Source: CAYVZU01 sp964455935 (GTDB taxonomy: Bacteria > Fibrobacterota > CAYVZU01). From it: DNA of 26,168 nucleotides. The notes below the pieces were generated by a model. It was given only the letters and a program-made list of their open reading frames with translations, had not been told where the DNA came from and made no database searches. Where the stretch lies: contig CAYVZU010000050.1 of assembly GCA_964455935.1 (NCBI GenBank), forward strand, positions 1 through 26,168. Direction: 5' to 3'. Both the position numbers and the translations under genes were made by a program. This document shows positions 1 to 6,627 of the stretch, piece by piece. Within the stretch, counting starts at the first letter, position 1. Each line of letters opens with the position of its first letter.

Positions 1-709
1 CGCAAATGCCCTTGCCGGTTGCATCATCCAGAAGCACATTGTTGATCTTGGTGTCGTTGTGCGTCACCCGCTCCGGAATTTCATCCCGGGCATTGAGGTT
101 GAGTAGCACTCCGGCCATGGATTCATTCTCGAAGGTGAAATCTATTTCCTGTTTAGCCTGAATCGCCCGGTTGCAGGCGTCCTTCTCAACGGCGGCATTG
201 AAAGCGGCCATGCGCTTTGGCGTGTTGTGGAAATCCGGAATGGTCTCGTGGAGCCTGGCGCCGGGCAGATCCGTGAACAGGGCCTGAAATGCGCCAAACG
301 ATCGGGCCGCCTCATAGGCCTGGGCCGGATTGCTTACGGCATCGACGGTGTGGGTCTTTTCGATAAACAGGAATACCCGCCAATAGTTCCCCTGCTCATC
401 GACATGACAGGGGTCCCCTTGGAGCGTAGGCACAAGGGTTGGAATGCCGCGTGTCGCGCCCCGGTTGCCGCCGGCCGACAGTCTCCGCCCGGCATGCGCA
501 ATGACCCGCTGAATATTGTTCATCACTTCAAGGGGGCGTTTGAAGACATCGGTGTTGATCCGCTGCATTAGATAGCGGGTGCGCGCGCCGGCCTGGTCAT
601 AGGTGAGGAGAAACGTGTCATGAATATGGCCGCTGCCGAAAGGCTTCCCATCTATGAATTCGCCGTAGATCCGGAACTGACGCGCCAGTTGTGCCAGGGG
701 GAATGTCAT
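1..709 (-). CDS. APH-family sugar kinase, N-acetylhexosamine kinase-like (partial, C-terminus off window)
   Basis: The first 236 residues are visible and the gene continues beyond base 1. The start is an ATG that overlaps the TAA of the upstream nucleotidyltransferase (TAATG), indicating translational coupling. Near the N-terminus is GSGHIHDTF (residues 25-33), which resembles the nucleotide-binding loop of NahK/LnpB-type N-acetylhexosamine 1-kinases. At residues 217-226 is HNDTKINNVL, the APH-fold catalytic loop, with D219 as the presumed base and the N223/N224 pair as metal ligands. Kinases of this family phosphorylate a free sugar at C1 in the cytoplasm, and a nucleotidyltransferase then makes the NDP-sugar, which fits the neighbour. 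The substrate is inferred. Homologues are often mislabelled as aminoglycoside phosphotransferase or mucin desulfatase. Confidence 0.8.
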   Translation of the reverse strand, partial: MTFPLAQLARQFRIYGEFIDGKPFGSGHIHDTFLLTYDQAGARTRYLMQRINTDVFKRPLEVMNNIQRVIAHAGRRLSAGGNRGATRGIPTLVPTLQGDPCHVDEQGNYWRVFLFIEKTHTVDAVSNPAQAYEAARSFGAFQALFTDLPGARLHETIPDFHNTPKRMAAFNAAVEKDACNRAIQAKQEIDFTFENESMAGVLLNLNARDEIPERVTHNDTKINNVLLDDATGKGIC

Positions 710-1662
710 TACCACAACTTCTCGGGATATTCATTTCGGCGAATCAGTTCCTCGATGCTTTTATTTGCCGCGTTTTTGTCGTTGCGGTATGTAAGGCCGA
801 ACCATTGGTCGCCGCCGGAAGGCGGGGGCGCTTCCTTGCTCTTGACGCCAAACCACTGCGTCTCGGTCCGCAGTACCTTGACGCGCGCCCGGCCGCCGCG
901 GATGAGGTTGTGAATCACAGTGGGAATAAAGAATTCCGTCTTCTCGTTGGATCCGTGCCGGCTCATGAACTCGGCAAACTGGACGCGCAGATGTTCGTAC
1001 AGGGAGGGGGTGAATCCCCACATGTTCATGGAAACGATTTCATTGCCGGTGAGCGCGTGGTGGGCACCCGATGCGTCGGCATAGAAGGCCCCCGCGTCCT
1101 TCTTTTGAATATTGGTGATCTCCTCCACGTCCTGAAGGAAATCGTCCTTATCGCATTGGCAAACGCCCCGCGCGACCGTCCCGAACTCGGACAGCGTGTT
1201 GCGCAAGGTGAAGCCGACCATGGCATAATCCGCGGACGAATCGCCGGATGCCTGGAGATAGCGGGCCAGAAGATGAAATCCCTTTGATCCGTAGAAGTCA
1301 TCGGCATTGATGACCGCAAATGGCTCCGCGACTTTGGCGGCAGAACAGAGGATGGCGTGGCCGGTTCCCCATGGCTTCGTGCGGCCGGCCGGGACCTTTG
1401 TGCCTTCGGGAACCATGTCCAGTTCCTGAAAGGTGTATTCAACGGGAATTTTGTTGCGAAATTTCGAAACCACGGAGGAGTCGAAAGCGGATTCAATGTC
1501 GCGTCGGATCACAAATACGACTTTCCCAAAACCAGCCCGAATCGCATCGAATACCGAATAGTCGATGATGGTTTCTCCGTTCGGCCCGATGGGATCGATC
1601 TGCTTGAGCCCGCCATAGCGGCTACCTACGCCTGCGGCCAAGACTACCAATGTGGGTTTCAT
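709..1662 (-). CDS. Sugar-1-phosphate nucleotidyltransferase (NTP_transferase family)
   Basis: A 317-residue cytoplasmic protein. The start ATG at 1662 has an AGAGGAG ribosome site nine bases upstream; a longer in-frame extension to 1935 has no such support. LAAGVGSRYGGLKQ (residues 8-21) is the glycine-rich nucleotide-binding signature of sugar nucleotidyltransferases, and INADDFYG is the usual metal-binding Asp motif after the central strand. The C-terminus YPEKLW is typical of the subgroup paired with APH-fold sugar kinases. The gene overlaps the downstream kinase by one base, so the two probably form a sugar salvage pair (sugar to sugar-1-P to NDP-sugar). One oddity: the motif QWFG occurs twice near the C-terminus, 17 residues apart, with a Pro/Gly-rich segment between the copies. 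Confidence 0.85.
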   Translation of the reverse strand: MKPTLVVLAAGVGSRYGGLKQIDPIGPNGETIIDYSVFDAIRAGFGKVVFVIRRDIESAFDSSVVSKFRNKIPVEYTFQELDMVPEGTKVPAGRTKPWGTGHAILCSAAKVAEPFAVINADDFYGSKGFHLLARYLQASGDSSADYAMVGFTLRNTLSEFGTVARGVCQCDKDDFLQDVEEITNIQKKDAGAFYADASGAHHALTGNEIVSMNMWGFTPSLYEHLRVQFAEFMSRHGSNEKTEFFIPTVIHNLIRGGRARVKVLRTETQWFGVKSKEAPPPSGGDQWFGLTYRNDKNAANKSIEELIRRNEYPEKLW

Positions 1663-1973
1663 TTTCTGCAACTCCTCTGTTTCTTGCTGATTCAAAGCGG
1701 TTTTTTGGAAATCAAGCGCAATTGCTGCGCCAGCGTTCCGGAGCCAAGGACCAAGAATATAATAATCAATCCCTTTAGGGGGCATGTCAGTTGTCCGTTG
1801 CCAGTTGGTTGAAACCGAACAGGCTTGTGGCGGCCCGGAATATGGCGCTCGTGCCGGCCAGATCAGATACAGGCTTGACCGCTGCAATCTTAGGTAGGGC
1901 CTGTCGAAACGGTTTTCCTTGCCGGCCGGGGGCACAGTAAAGTAAATTTTAGGTTCGACTTAGGAGGAAAACG
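1663..1973. other. Divergent intergenic region between nucleotidyltransferase and rplU
   Basis: This 311-bp region holds the leader of the minus-strand kinase pair and the leader of rplU. A minus-strand promoter candidate lies at 1762-1790. The plus strand shows only a weak promoter-like pair before rplU (TTGCCG, 18 bp, TAAATT, near 1920-1950). A short degenerate repeat, CCGTTGCCAGTTGGTT at 1795-1810, recurs with one mismatch at 10308-10323. No coding region with a start and ribosome site was found. L21 autoregulatory leader structures exist in some bacteria, but none was recognised here. Confidence 0.5.
1762..1790 (-). promoter_or_regulatory. Putative sigma70-type promoter for the kinase/nucleotidyltransferase pair
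   Basis: On the minus strand, CTGACA (1790 to 1785) is followed by a 17-bp spacer and GATTAT (1767 to 1762). The matches to consensus are five and four of six. Transcription would start near 1755, leaving a leader of about 90 nt before the ATG at 1662. Confidence 0.4.
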
Positions 1974-2297
1974 ATGTATTCCATCATTCGACAGGGCGGG
2001 ATGCAGTATCGCGCCGAAAAAGGCGGGAAGCTGACCATTCCCAAACTCGAAGCCGAAGTGGGCGCGGAGATCGAGATCAAGGATGTTCTGCTGTTCAGCG
2101 GCAACGAGTTGCACATCGGCAAACCGGTTCTTGAGAACGCACTGGTTCGCGCGAAAATCCTTTCGCACGGTAAAGGCGAAAAGGTGAAGATTTTCAAGAA
2201 GAAACGCCGCAAGCGGTATCGTCGCACAACAGGCCATCGCCAGCCGTTCACGCTGGTTGAAATTACCGGAATGGAATGCCAAACCGAGAAGGCTTGA
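1974..2297 (+). CDS. rplU: 50S ribosomal protein L21
   Basis: A 107-residue protein, close to the normal L21 length of about 103. The N-terminal MYSIIRQGGMQYRAEKG corresponds to the conserved start of L21 (YAVIxxGGKQYxVxxG). The basic stretch around residues 70-85 (KIFKKKRRKRYRRTTGHRQ) is the rRNA-binding loop that is diagnostic of the family. The start follows TAGGAGGAAAACG, a strong ribosome site. L21 binds 23S rRNA in the large subunit. The next gene, rpmA, begins 12 bp downstream, the standard bacterial rplU-rpmA order. No ObgE gene follows, unlike in many bacteria. Confidence 0.97.
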   Translation: MYSIIRQGGMQYRAEKGGKLTIPKLEAEVGAEIEIKDVLLFSGNELHIGKPVLENALVRAKILSHGKGEKVKIFKKKRRKRYRRTTGHRQPFTLVEITGMECQTEKA

Positions 2298-2309
2298 AAG
2301 GAGCAGACC

Positions 2310-2570
2310 ATGGCACATAAAAAAGGCGGCGGAAGCTCAAGCAATGGCGGAGACAGCAAGCCCAAATACCTGGGGATCAAACGGTTCGGCGGAGAAAAGG
2401 TTATAACCGGAAATATTCTGGTTAGGCAGAAGGGGACCAAGTACCATGCCGGTGCCAATGTTGGTGTTGGGAAGGACTACACCCTGTTCGCTCTCACCGA
2501 TGGACTTGTCAAGTTTGAGCGTGTAGACCGCAACCGAAAACGCGTAAGTGTCTATCCCGTTGCAGTGTAA
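2310..2570 (+). CDS. rpmA: 50S ribosomal protein L27
   Basis: An 86-residue protein with the expected L27 sequence: AHKKGGGSSSNGGDS at the start, then LGIKRFGGE and VRQKGTKYHAG. The N-terminal tail of L27 reaches toward the peptidyl-transferase centre. This copy has the short tail starting directly at AHKK, without the cleaved extension found in Firmicutes. The usual TRNGRDS segment reads SSNGGDS here, a mild variant. A strong ribosome site (AAAGGAG) precedes the ATG. The gene ends the two-gene ribosomal unit, which is followed by an intrinsic terminator. Confidence 0.97.
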   Translation: MAHKKGGGSSSNGGDSKPKYLGIKRFGGEKVITGNILVRQKGTKYHAGANVGVGKDYTLFALTDGLVKFERVDRNRKRVSVYPVAV

Positions 2571-2597
2571 GTCTTCCAAAGGGATCGTAAAGAATCG

Positions 2598-2636
2598 GGC
2601 AGCCGGCGCCAGCAATTGTGGCCGGCTGCCTTTTTT
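2598..2636 (+). terminator. Rho-independent terminator after rpmA
   Basis: A perfect 10-bp stem, GGCAGCCGGC (2598-2607) with GCCGGCTGCC (2621-2630), encloses a 13-nt loop. Six Ts follow at 2631-2636. Confidence 0.92.
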
Positions 2637-2660
2637 ATTTTGAACGGATAGGAGGTATCC

Positions 2661-3680
2661 ATGGCAGGAGTTGGCTTTCCGCTGGCTGTTTTGGTTGTGG
2701 TGCTGGCGATTGTGGCGGCATCCATTTTCTTCTACTTTATCCCAGTGGGCTTGTGGATCACGGCTTACTTCTCGGGTGTCAAGGTAAAGATCTTCCGCGA
2801 CCTTCTAGGAATGCGGTTGCGCAAGGTGAATCCGCACTTGATTATTCGGCCCCTGATCAGCGCTCACAAAGCCGGTCTCACCAGCGTGGATATCGGCAAA
2901 CTGGAAGCGCATTACCTGGCTGGCGGAAACGTCCCCAACGTCGTGACGGCTCTAATTTCGGCGGATAAGGCCAATATTCCTCTTACGTTCCAACGCGCCA
3001 CGGCAATTGACTTGGCCGGCCGTAACGTGTTCGAAGCGGTGCGCCTTAGCGTTAATCCAAAAGTCATCGAAACCCCAAAGGTCTCGGCTGTCGCAAAGAA
3101 CGGCATTCAGCTGATTGCCATAGCCCGGGTTACGGTTCGCACCAATCTCGACCGGCTTGTGGGCGGAGCGGGCGAAGACACGATACTGGCCCGCGTGGGG
3201 GAGGGGATCGTCTCGACCATCGGGTCGTCGGAAACGCACGCGTTTGTGCTCGAGAATCCTGACTCGATCTCCAAAACGGTTCTGGAAAAAGGTTTGGATT
3301 CGGGCACGGCCTTTGAAATCCTTTCCATTGATATAGCCGATGTGGATGTGGGGAAAAATATCGGCGCCGTTCTCCAGATGGACCAGGCTGAAGCCGACAA
3401 GAATATCGCGCAGGCCAAGGCTGAAGAGCGCCGGGCTTTCGCGATTGCGCGCCAGCAGGAAATGCGGGCCTTTGTCGAAGAGATGCGCGCCAAGGTCGTC
3501 GAAGCTGAAGCCGAAGTACCCAAAGCCTTTGCATCGGCCCTGCGCGAGGGCAAGCTGGGCGTCATGGATTATTACCGCATGCGCAATATCGATGCCGATA
3601 CGCAGATGCGCTCGGCCATCGGCACCGATGTCCGGGGCATTGATACATCGTCCAAGAAACCGCCGGAAAAGAAGCCGTGA
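2661..3680 (+). CDS. floA: Flotillin-like protein FloA (UPF0365/YqfA family)
   Basis: A 339-residue protein; Bacillus FloA is about 331. A hydrophobic membrane segment covers roughly residues 7-33. The SPFH/PHB-like domain follows, with family-typical PHLIIRPLISAHKAGL, FQRATAIDLAGR and NPKVIETPKVSAVAKNGIQL. A Glu/Ala-rich coiled coil lies at about 230-300 (QMDQAEADKNIAQAKAEERRA region). FloA proteins oligomerise in the inner membrane and organise functional membrane microdomains. The ribosome site GGAGG precedes the ATG. The downstream small membrane protein starts inside the stop codon (GTGA), so the two are coupled. The upstream NfeD partner seen in Bacillus is absent, being replaced by rpmA and its terminator. 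Confidence 0.93.
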   Translation: MAGVGFPLAVLVVVLAIVAASIFFYFIPVGLWITAYFSGVKVKIFRDLLGMRLRKVNPHLIIRPLISAHKAGLTSVDIGKLEAHYLAGGNVPNVVTALISADKANIPLTFQRATAIDLAGRNVFEAVRLSVNPKVIETPKVSAVAKNGIQLIAIARVTVRTNLDRLVGGAGEDTILARVGEGIVSTIGSSETHAFVLENPDSISKTVLEKGLDSGTAFEILSIDIADVDVGKNIGAVLQMDQAEADKNIAQAKAEERRAFAIARQQEMRAFVEEMRAKVVEAEAEVPKAFASALREGKLGVMDYYRMRNIDADTQMRSAIGTDVRGIDTSSKKPPEKKP

Positions 3681-4129
3681 ACGGTTTTGAAGTTTTTGTC
3701 ATATTGCTGGTCATTGCCAATGCGGTGGCGGCCATTCTCAAAAAGCGGGCGGCCAAAAACCGGCAGGGCACTGTTCCCGCGCCGCATCGCAAACGTGAGC
3801 AGCCGGCCGGAACCACCTCGACCCGCGGAAGCCGGGAAATTCGCGCAATCGAGCCGCGTCGTTTTGAGCATCGAGCGGGCCTCGAAGAGGGCACGGCGGA
3901 GCTGGGTACAATTGAGGCCGATCTGAGTACGGCCCTGGAGCGGATTCAATCGGAGGACACCTATGTGGGCGTGAAGCAGGCCGCTGCACCGGTGTCTGAG
4001 GCCGCGGGCCCGAGGTCACGGATTGCCGGTTTGCAGTCCAAGTCCGATTTGCGCCAGGCGGTTCTGCTGTCCGAAATTCTGCTGCCACCGCGGGCGCTCC
4101 GGCCTAACGAGGCTGAGCTCGGTTTGTAA
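3677..4129 (+). CDS. Small single-pass membrane protein downstream of floA
   Basis: A 150-residue protein starting with GTG, whose last two bases are part of the floA stop codon TGA. Residues 4-20 form one hydrophobic segment, followed by KKRAAKNR, which places the rest in the cytoplasm. The middle is low-complexity and basic. The C-terminal LRQAVLLSEILLPPRALRP is an amphipathic, conserved-looking segment, similar in pattern to tails of other small membrane-anchored bacterial proteins. No enzymatic motif is visible. Tight coupling to floA suggests a partner of the flotillin scaffold. This is inferred from position only. Confidence 0.75.
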   Translation: MNGFEVFVILLVIANAVAAILKKRAAKNRQGTVPAPHRKREQPAGTTSTRGSREIRAIEPRRFEHRAGLEEGTAELGTIEADLSTALERIQSEDTYVGVKQAAAPVSEAAGPRSRIAGLQSKSDLRQAVLLSEILLPPRALRPNEAELGL

Positions 4130-4181
4130 ATTTGTCGCCGCCGGCTTGCTTGACTTCGGCCAAGAAGCCGGGTAAAAAAAG

Positions 4182-4210
4182 AAAGGGGCGCATTGATCGT
4201 GCCCCTTTTT
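4182..4210. terminator. Bidirectional terminator between floA unit and minus-strand unit
   Basis: AAAGGGGC (4182-4189) pairs with GCCCCTTT (4201-4208), with one further C-G and one G-T pair inside, leaving a 7-nt loop. Ts follow on the plus strand at 4206-4210. On the minus strand the stem is followed by a T-rich run (complement of 4174-4181). It can therefore end both converging transcripts. Confidence 0.85.
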
Positions 4211-4237
4211 CTCCTATCTTAAAATGGCTTTCGAATC

Positions 4238-4615
4238 CTAAATGCCCGCCGTTGTTTTGTTCAGGCGCTTCGTTGCGCGCTCAAAACTTTCCCGCTTGAA
4301 TTCATTGCGGTGTTCCTCGCAAAACTTAGGGTAGACGTATTGCTTTGGGAATACGCTGATTTTATACCTGCGGCCGCACCCGGGAAGCTGGCAGGTGAAC
4401 TCGATGTCGGTCACTTCGTGAAACTTGTGGGTAAAAACCTGGTTTTTGACATCGACGTTTTCGTAAACACGACGCCGACGCGTTCGGAAACGAATATCCC
4501 GGTGCAGCTCGCAGTATTTGGCAATGGGGTGCCCCCAAAACTCCTTGCCGCACCCGGGTTCCTGGCAAATCTTCAGCTTCTCACGTTTCTTCTTTTTGTA
4601 TTTGGGGAGCTGCAT
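4238..4615 (-). CDS. Small basic protein with two C2CH zinc-knuckle-like motifs
   Basis: A 125-residue, strongly basic protein that I do not recognise. Two related cysteine/histidine clusters are visible: C17-x4-C22-x12-C35-x2-H38 and C75-x4-C80-x18-C99-x2-H102. Each begins CQxPGCG and ends with a C-x2-H pair, suggesting an internal duplication of one zinc-binding module. The linker contains an Arg run (RTRRRR, 44-49). Such a protein probably binds nucleic acid, but this is inference. It follows the 52-residue cysteine-rich ORF and the response-regulator gene on the same strand. A shared terminator lies just downstream. The start ATG is preceded by GGAAAGGG. Confidence 0.75.
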   Translation of the reverse strand: MQLPKYKKKKREKLKICQEPGCGKEFWGHPIAKYCELHRDIRFRTRRRRVYENVDVKNQVFTHKFHEVTDIEFTCQLPGCGRRYKISVFPKQYVYPKFCEEHRNEFKRESFERATKRLNKTTAGI

Positions 4616-4638
4616 ACGGCCCTTTCCGAACTAGAAGG

Positions 4639-4797
4639 TTAGTAATCTTCGTCCAGTGAAAGCTCGGTTTTCCTATTCCCGATTTCCCTGAGTTGACAAT
4701 CCTCGAACGAGGAGCAATTCAGGCAGTTGGTATCGTAGTTGTCCGGCAACTCGCAAGGTTTTTCGGCTCTGGAGAATCTTCGTTTCCCGGTGTCCAA
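4639..4797 (-). CDS. Putative 52-residue cysteine-rich protein (TTG start)
   Basis: This short ORF lies in the gap between the response-regulator gene and the zinc-knuckle gene, on their strand. It starts with TTG at 4797, directly after a run of seven Gs (AGGGGGGG, complement of 4802-4809) that would serve as a strong ribosome site about four bases away. It encodes four cysteines in a compact pattern, C15-x9-C25-x2-C28-x5-C34, with an acidic tail LSLDEDY before TAA. The pattern suggests a small metal-binding or Fe-S-like knuckle. It lies in the same frame as the response-regulator gene, beyond its TGA. There is no homology recognised, and it could be a chance ORF. Confidence 0.5.
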   Translation of the reverse strand: MDTGKRRFSRAEKPCELPDNYDTNCLNCSSFEDCQLREIGNRKTELSLDEDY

Positions 4798-4812
4798 TGA
4801 TCCCCCCCTGAA

Positions 4813-5421
4813 TCACTCCGATGCTGTTTGTGCCAGCATCTTTTCCACTTTGTTTTCGAACTCCACGACATTATACGGCTTCATGATATAATCGCCAATG
4901 CCCGCCTCGAAAAGGGATCGGATGCGCTGCTCGTCATGAATGGCGGAGATCGCGATAATCTTGGTTTTTTTCAGGCGCCCGTCTCCCCGAATCATTTTGC
5001 AAACCTGTTCGCCATCGATATCCGGGAGCATTACGTCAAGGATGACGAGGTCGGGTTTGAATTCACCCACCACACCGGCGTAAAAACCGTTCTCGACGGC
5101 CTTAATTTCGTACCCTTTGTGGTTGAGAATTTCAAGAACAAGATCTCTTGCGTCTTTGTCATCTTCCACAACTAGTATGCGGTGCCTGGCTAAAGAGACG
5201 TTGCGATGGAACTCGTGGTTGCGAACAAAACGAAGCAGTTCTTCTCCGGGGATTTTCCTATGCCCGCCCGGGGTTTTGAAACACTTTAAGTATCCTTTCG
5301 AAATCCAGTTGATTACGGTGGTTGGAAAAACATTAAGGCACTTGGCTGCTTGTGCGGTAGTGTATACATCCTTTGTCCGGATGCGCTGCTCGATTTCCTG
5401 GATTTCCGTACGGTCAAGCAT
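4813..5421 (-). CDS. Response regulator with N-terminal excisionase/MerR-type HTH and C-terminal receiver domain
   Basis: With the ATG at 5421 the protein has 202 residues; an upstream in-frame ATG at 5475 would add 18 Thr/Ile-rich residues. The N-terminal part YTTAQAAKCLNVFPTTVINW...GYLKCFKTPGGHRKIP is a helix-turn-helix of the excisionase (HTH_17) type. After a short linker comes a receiver domain starting ILVVEDDKDARD, with the acidic pair, the phospho-acceptor Asp in VILDVMLPDIDG, the Ser in IAISA and the Lys in IMKPYN. The domain order (DNA-binding first) is the reverse of OmpR-type regulators. No kinase gene is nearby, so it is an orphan. The smaller start is chosen because a promoter-like pair overlaps the longer one; neither has a good ribosome site. 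Confidence 0.85.
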   Translation of the reverse strand: MLDRTEIQEIEQRIRTKDVYTTAQAAKCLNVFPTTVINWISKGYLKCFKTPGGHRKIPGEELLRFVRNHEFHRNVSLARHRILVVEDDKDARDLVLEILNHKGYEIKAVENGFYAGVVGEFKPDLVILDVMLPDIDGEQVCKMIRGDGRLKKTKIIAISAIHDEQRIRSLFEAGIGDYIMKPYNVVEFENKVEKMLAQTASE

Positions 5422-5460
5422 TGCAGAAATTGTAGGTATTGTGGTTTTTGTAGTTACTGA

Positions 5461-5491
5461 AATATAGATTGCCATCTGCCAAGGTTGTCAA
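5461..5491 (-). promoter_or_regulatory. Putative promoter of the response-regulator gene
   Basis: On the minus strand a perfect TTGACA (5491 to 5486) is followed after 19 bp by TATATT (5466 to 5461). The long spacer weakens the call. If used, transcription begins inside the longest reading frame, near its residue 7, and the true start codon is then the ATG at 5421 or further in. Confidence 0.4.
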
Positions 5492-5604
5492 GCACTATTT
5501 TAGCGGTAGAACTTGAGGGAAAGTATGAATTCTATCGTGAAGTATTTTAGTGACTACCGCAGAAAAATGGTATTTTCTCCTTCTTTCACAAGAAAGGGAA
5601 AACC

Positions 5605-6552
5605 ATGGCCGAAAAAGTTGTCATTATCGGGTCGGGGCCGGCCGGGCTTACGGCCGCCATTTACGCATCGCGCGCAAATCTTGGTCCCATTGTTCTGGAA
5701 GGCGTGCAGGCAGGAGGCACGGCAGGCGGTCAGCTTGTAACCACGGACGTCATCGAAAATTTTCCGGGATTCCCCGATGGCATAAAGGCCTTTGAATTGG
5801 TCGAGCGCGTGCGCGCACAGGCGCTTCGGTTTGGCACCCGCCTGGTTTCGGAGGATGTGATCCAGATCGATCTTTCACAGCATCCTTTTTCGCTGGTGAG
5901 TTCGGACGGCAACCGGATAGAGGCGCTCACGATTATTCTGGCCACAGGCGCCAGGGCGCGCAGGCTTGCGCTGTCTTCCGAGAAGAAACTCTGGGGCCGC
6001 GGCGTCTCGGCCTGCGCGGTTTGCGACGGGGGGCTTCCCATTTTTCGCAACAAAGTGCTCGCGGTGATTGGCGGGGGCGACAGCGCCTTGGAGGAGGCTC
6101 TTCATCTCACCCATTTCGGCTCCAAAATTTTGGTCGTACATCGACGCGATGAATTTCGGGCCAGCAAGATCATGCAGGAACGGGTGCTGAAGCATCCCAA
6201 AATTGAGGTGCTCTGGAACAAGATGATCGAAGGGTTCCTTGGTGAAGAGGTTCTCTCCGGCCTTAGACTCAAAGACACCGTCACAGGACAAGTTTCTTCA
6301 ATTGAAGTCTCCGGGGCGTTTGAAGCCATTGGACATGAACCCAACACCGCCTTTCTCGAAGGCCAAATCAAGCTCAATGAAAACGGCTATATCATTCTCA
6401 AGCCGGGCACATCGCATACTTCAACCGACGGCGTTTTTGCGGCCGGTGATGTTCATGATCCACGATATCGCCAGGCCATCACCGCGGCCGGCGCCGGTTG
6501 TATGGCGGCCCTGGATGCGGAGCGTTGGCTGGGTGAGCGCGATTTCATTTAA
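5605..6552 (+). CDS. trxB: Thioredoxin-disulfide reductase (TrxB)
   Basis: A 315-residue cytoplasmic FAD enzyme, the normal length for low-molecular-weight TrxB (about 315-320). The FAD-binding GSGPAG is at residues 9-14. The redox pair is C137-A-V-C140 followed by DG, slightly different from the usual CATC. The NADPH-binding GGGDSALEEA begins at 156, followed by HRRDEFRAS. The C-terminal FAD motif is VFAAGDVHDPRYRQAITAAG. It transfers electrons from NADPH to thioredoxin. The ribosome site AGAAAGGGAAAACC precedes the ATG. The gene diverges from the response regulator. No thioredoxin gene is adjacent, but a thioredoxin-like membrane protein is encoded at 9138-10292. Confidence 0.95.
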   Translation: MAEKVVIIGSGPAGLTAAIYASRANLGPIVLEGVQAGGTAGGQLVTTDVIENFPGFPDGIKAFELVERVRAQALRFGTRLVSEDVIQIDLSQHPFSLVSSDGNRIEALTIILATGARARRLALSSEKKLWGRGVSACAVCDGGLPIFRNKVLAVIGGGDSALEEALHLTHFGSKILVVHRRDEFRASKIMQERVLKHPKIEVLWNKMIEGFLGEEVLSGLRLKDTVTGQVSSIEVSGAFEAIGHEPNTAFLEGQIKLNENGYIILKPGTSHTSTDGVFAAGDVHDPRYRQAITAAGAGCMAALDAERWLGERDFI

Positions 6553-6627
6553 CCATAGCTCGAAGGCAGTCAGCCGCGAAATTCAAGGCGGAGGAAAACG
6601 GAACAGAAACGGAAAGGGAAGGAAGAA

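Noticed and set aside
691..1287. 198-residue open frame on the plus strand
   Set aside because: It is antisense to the nucleotidyltransferase and has no recognisable motif or start signal.
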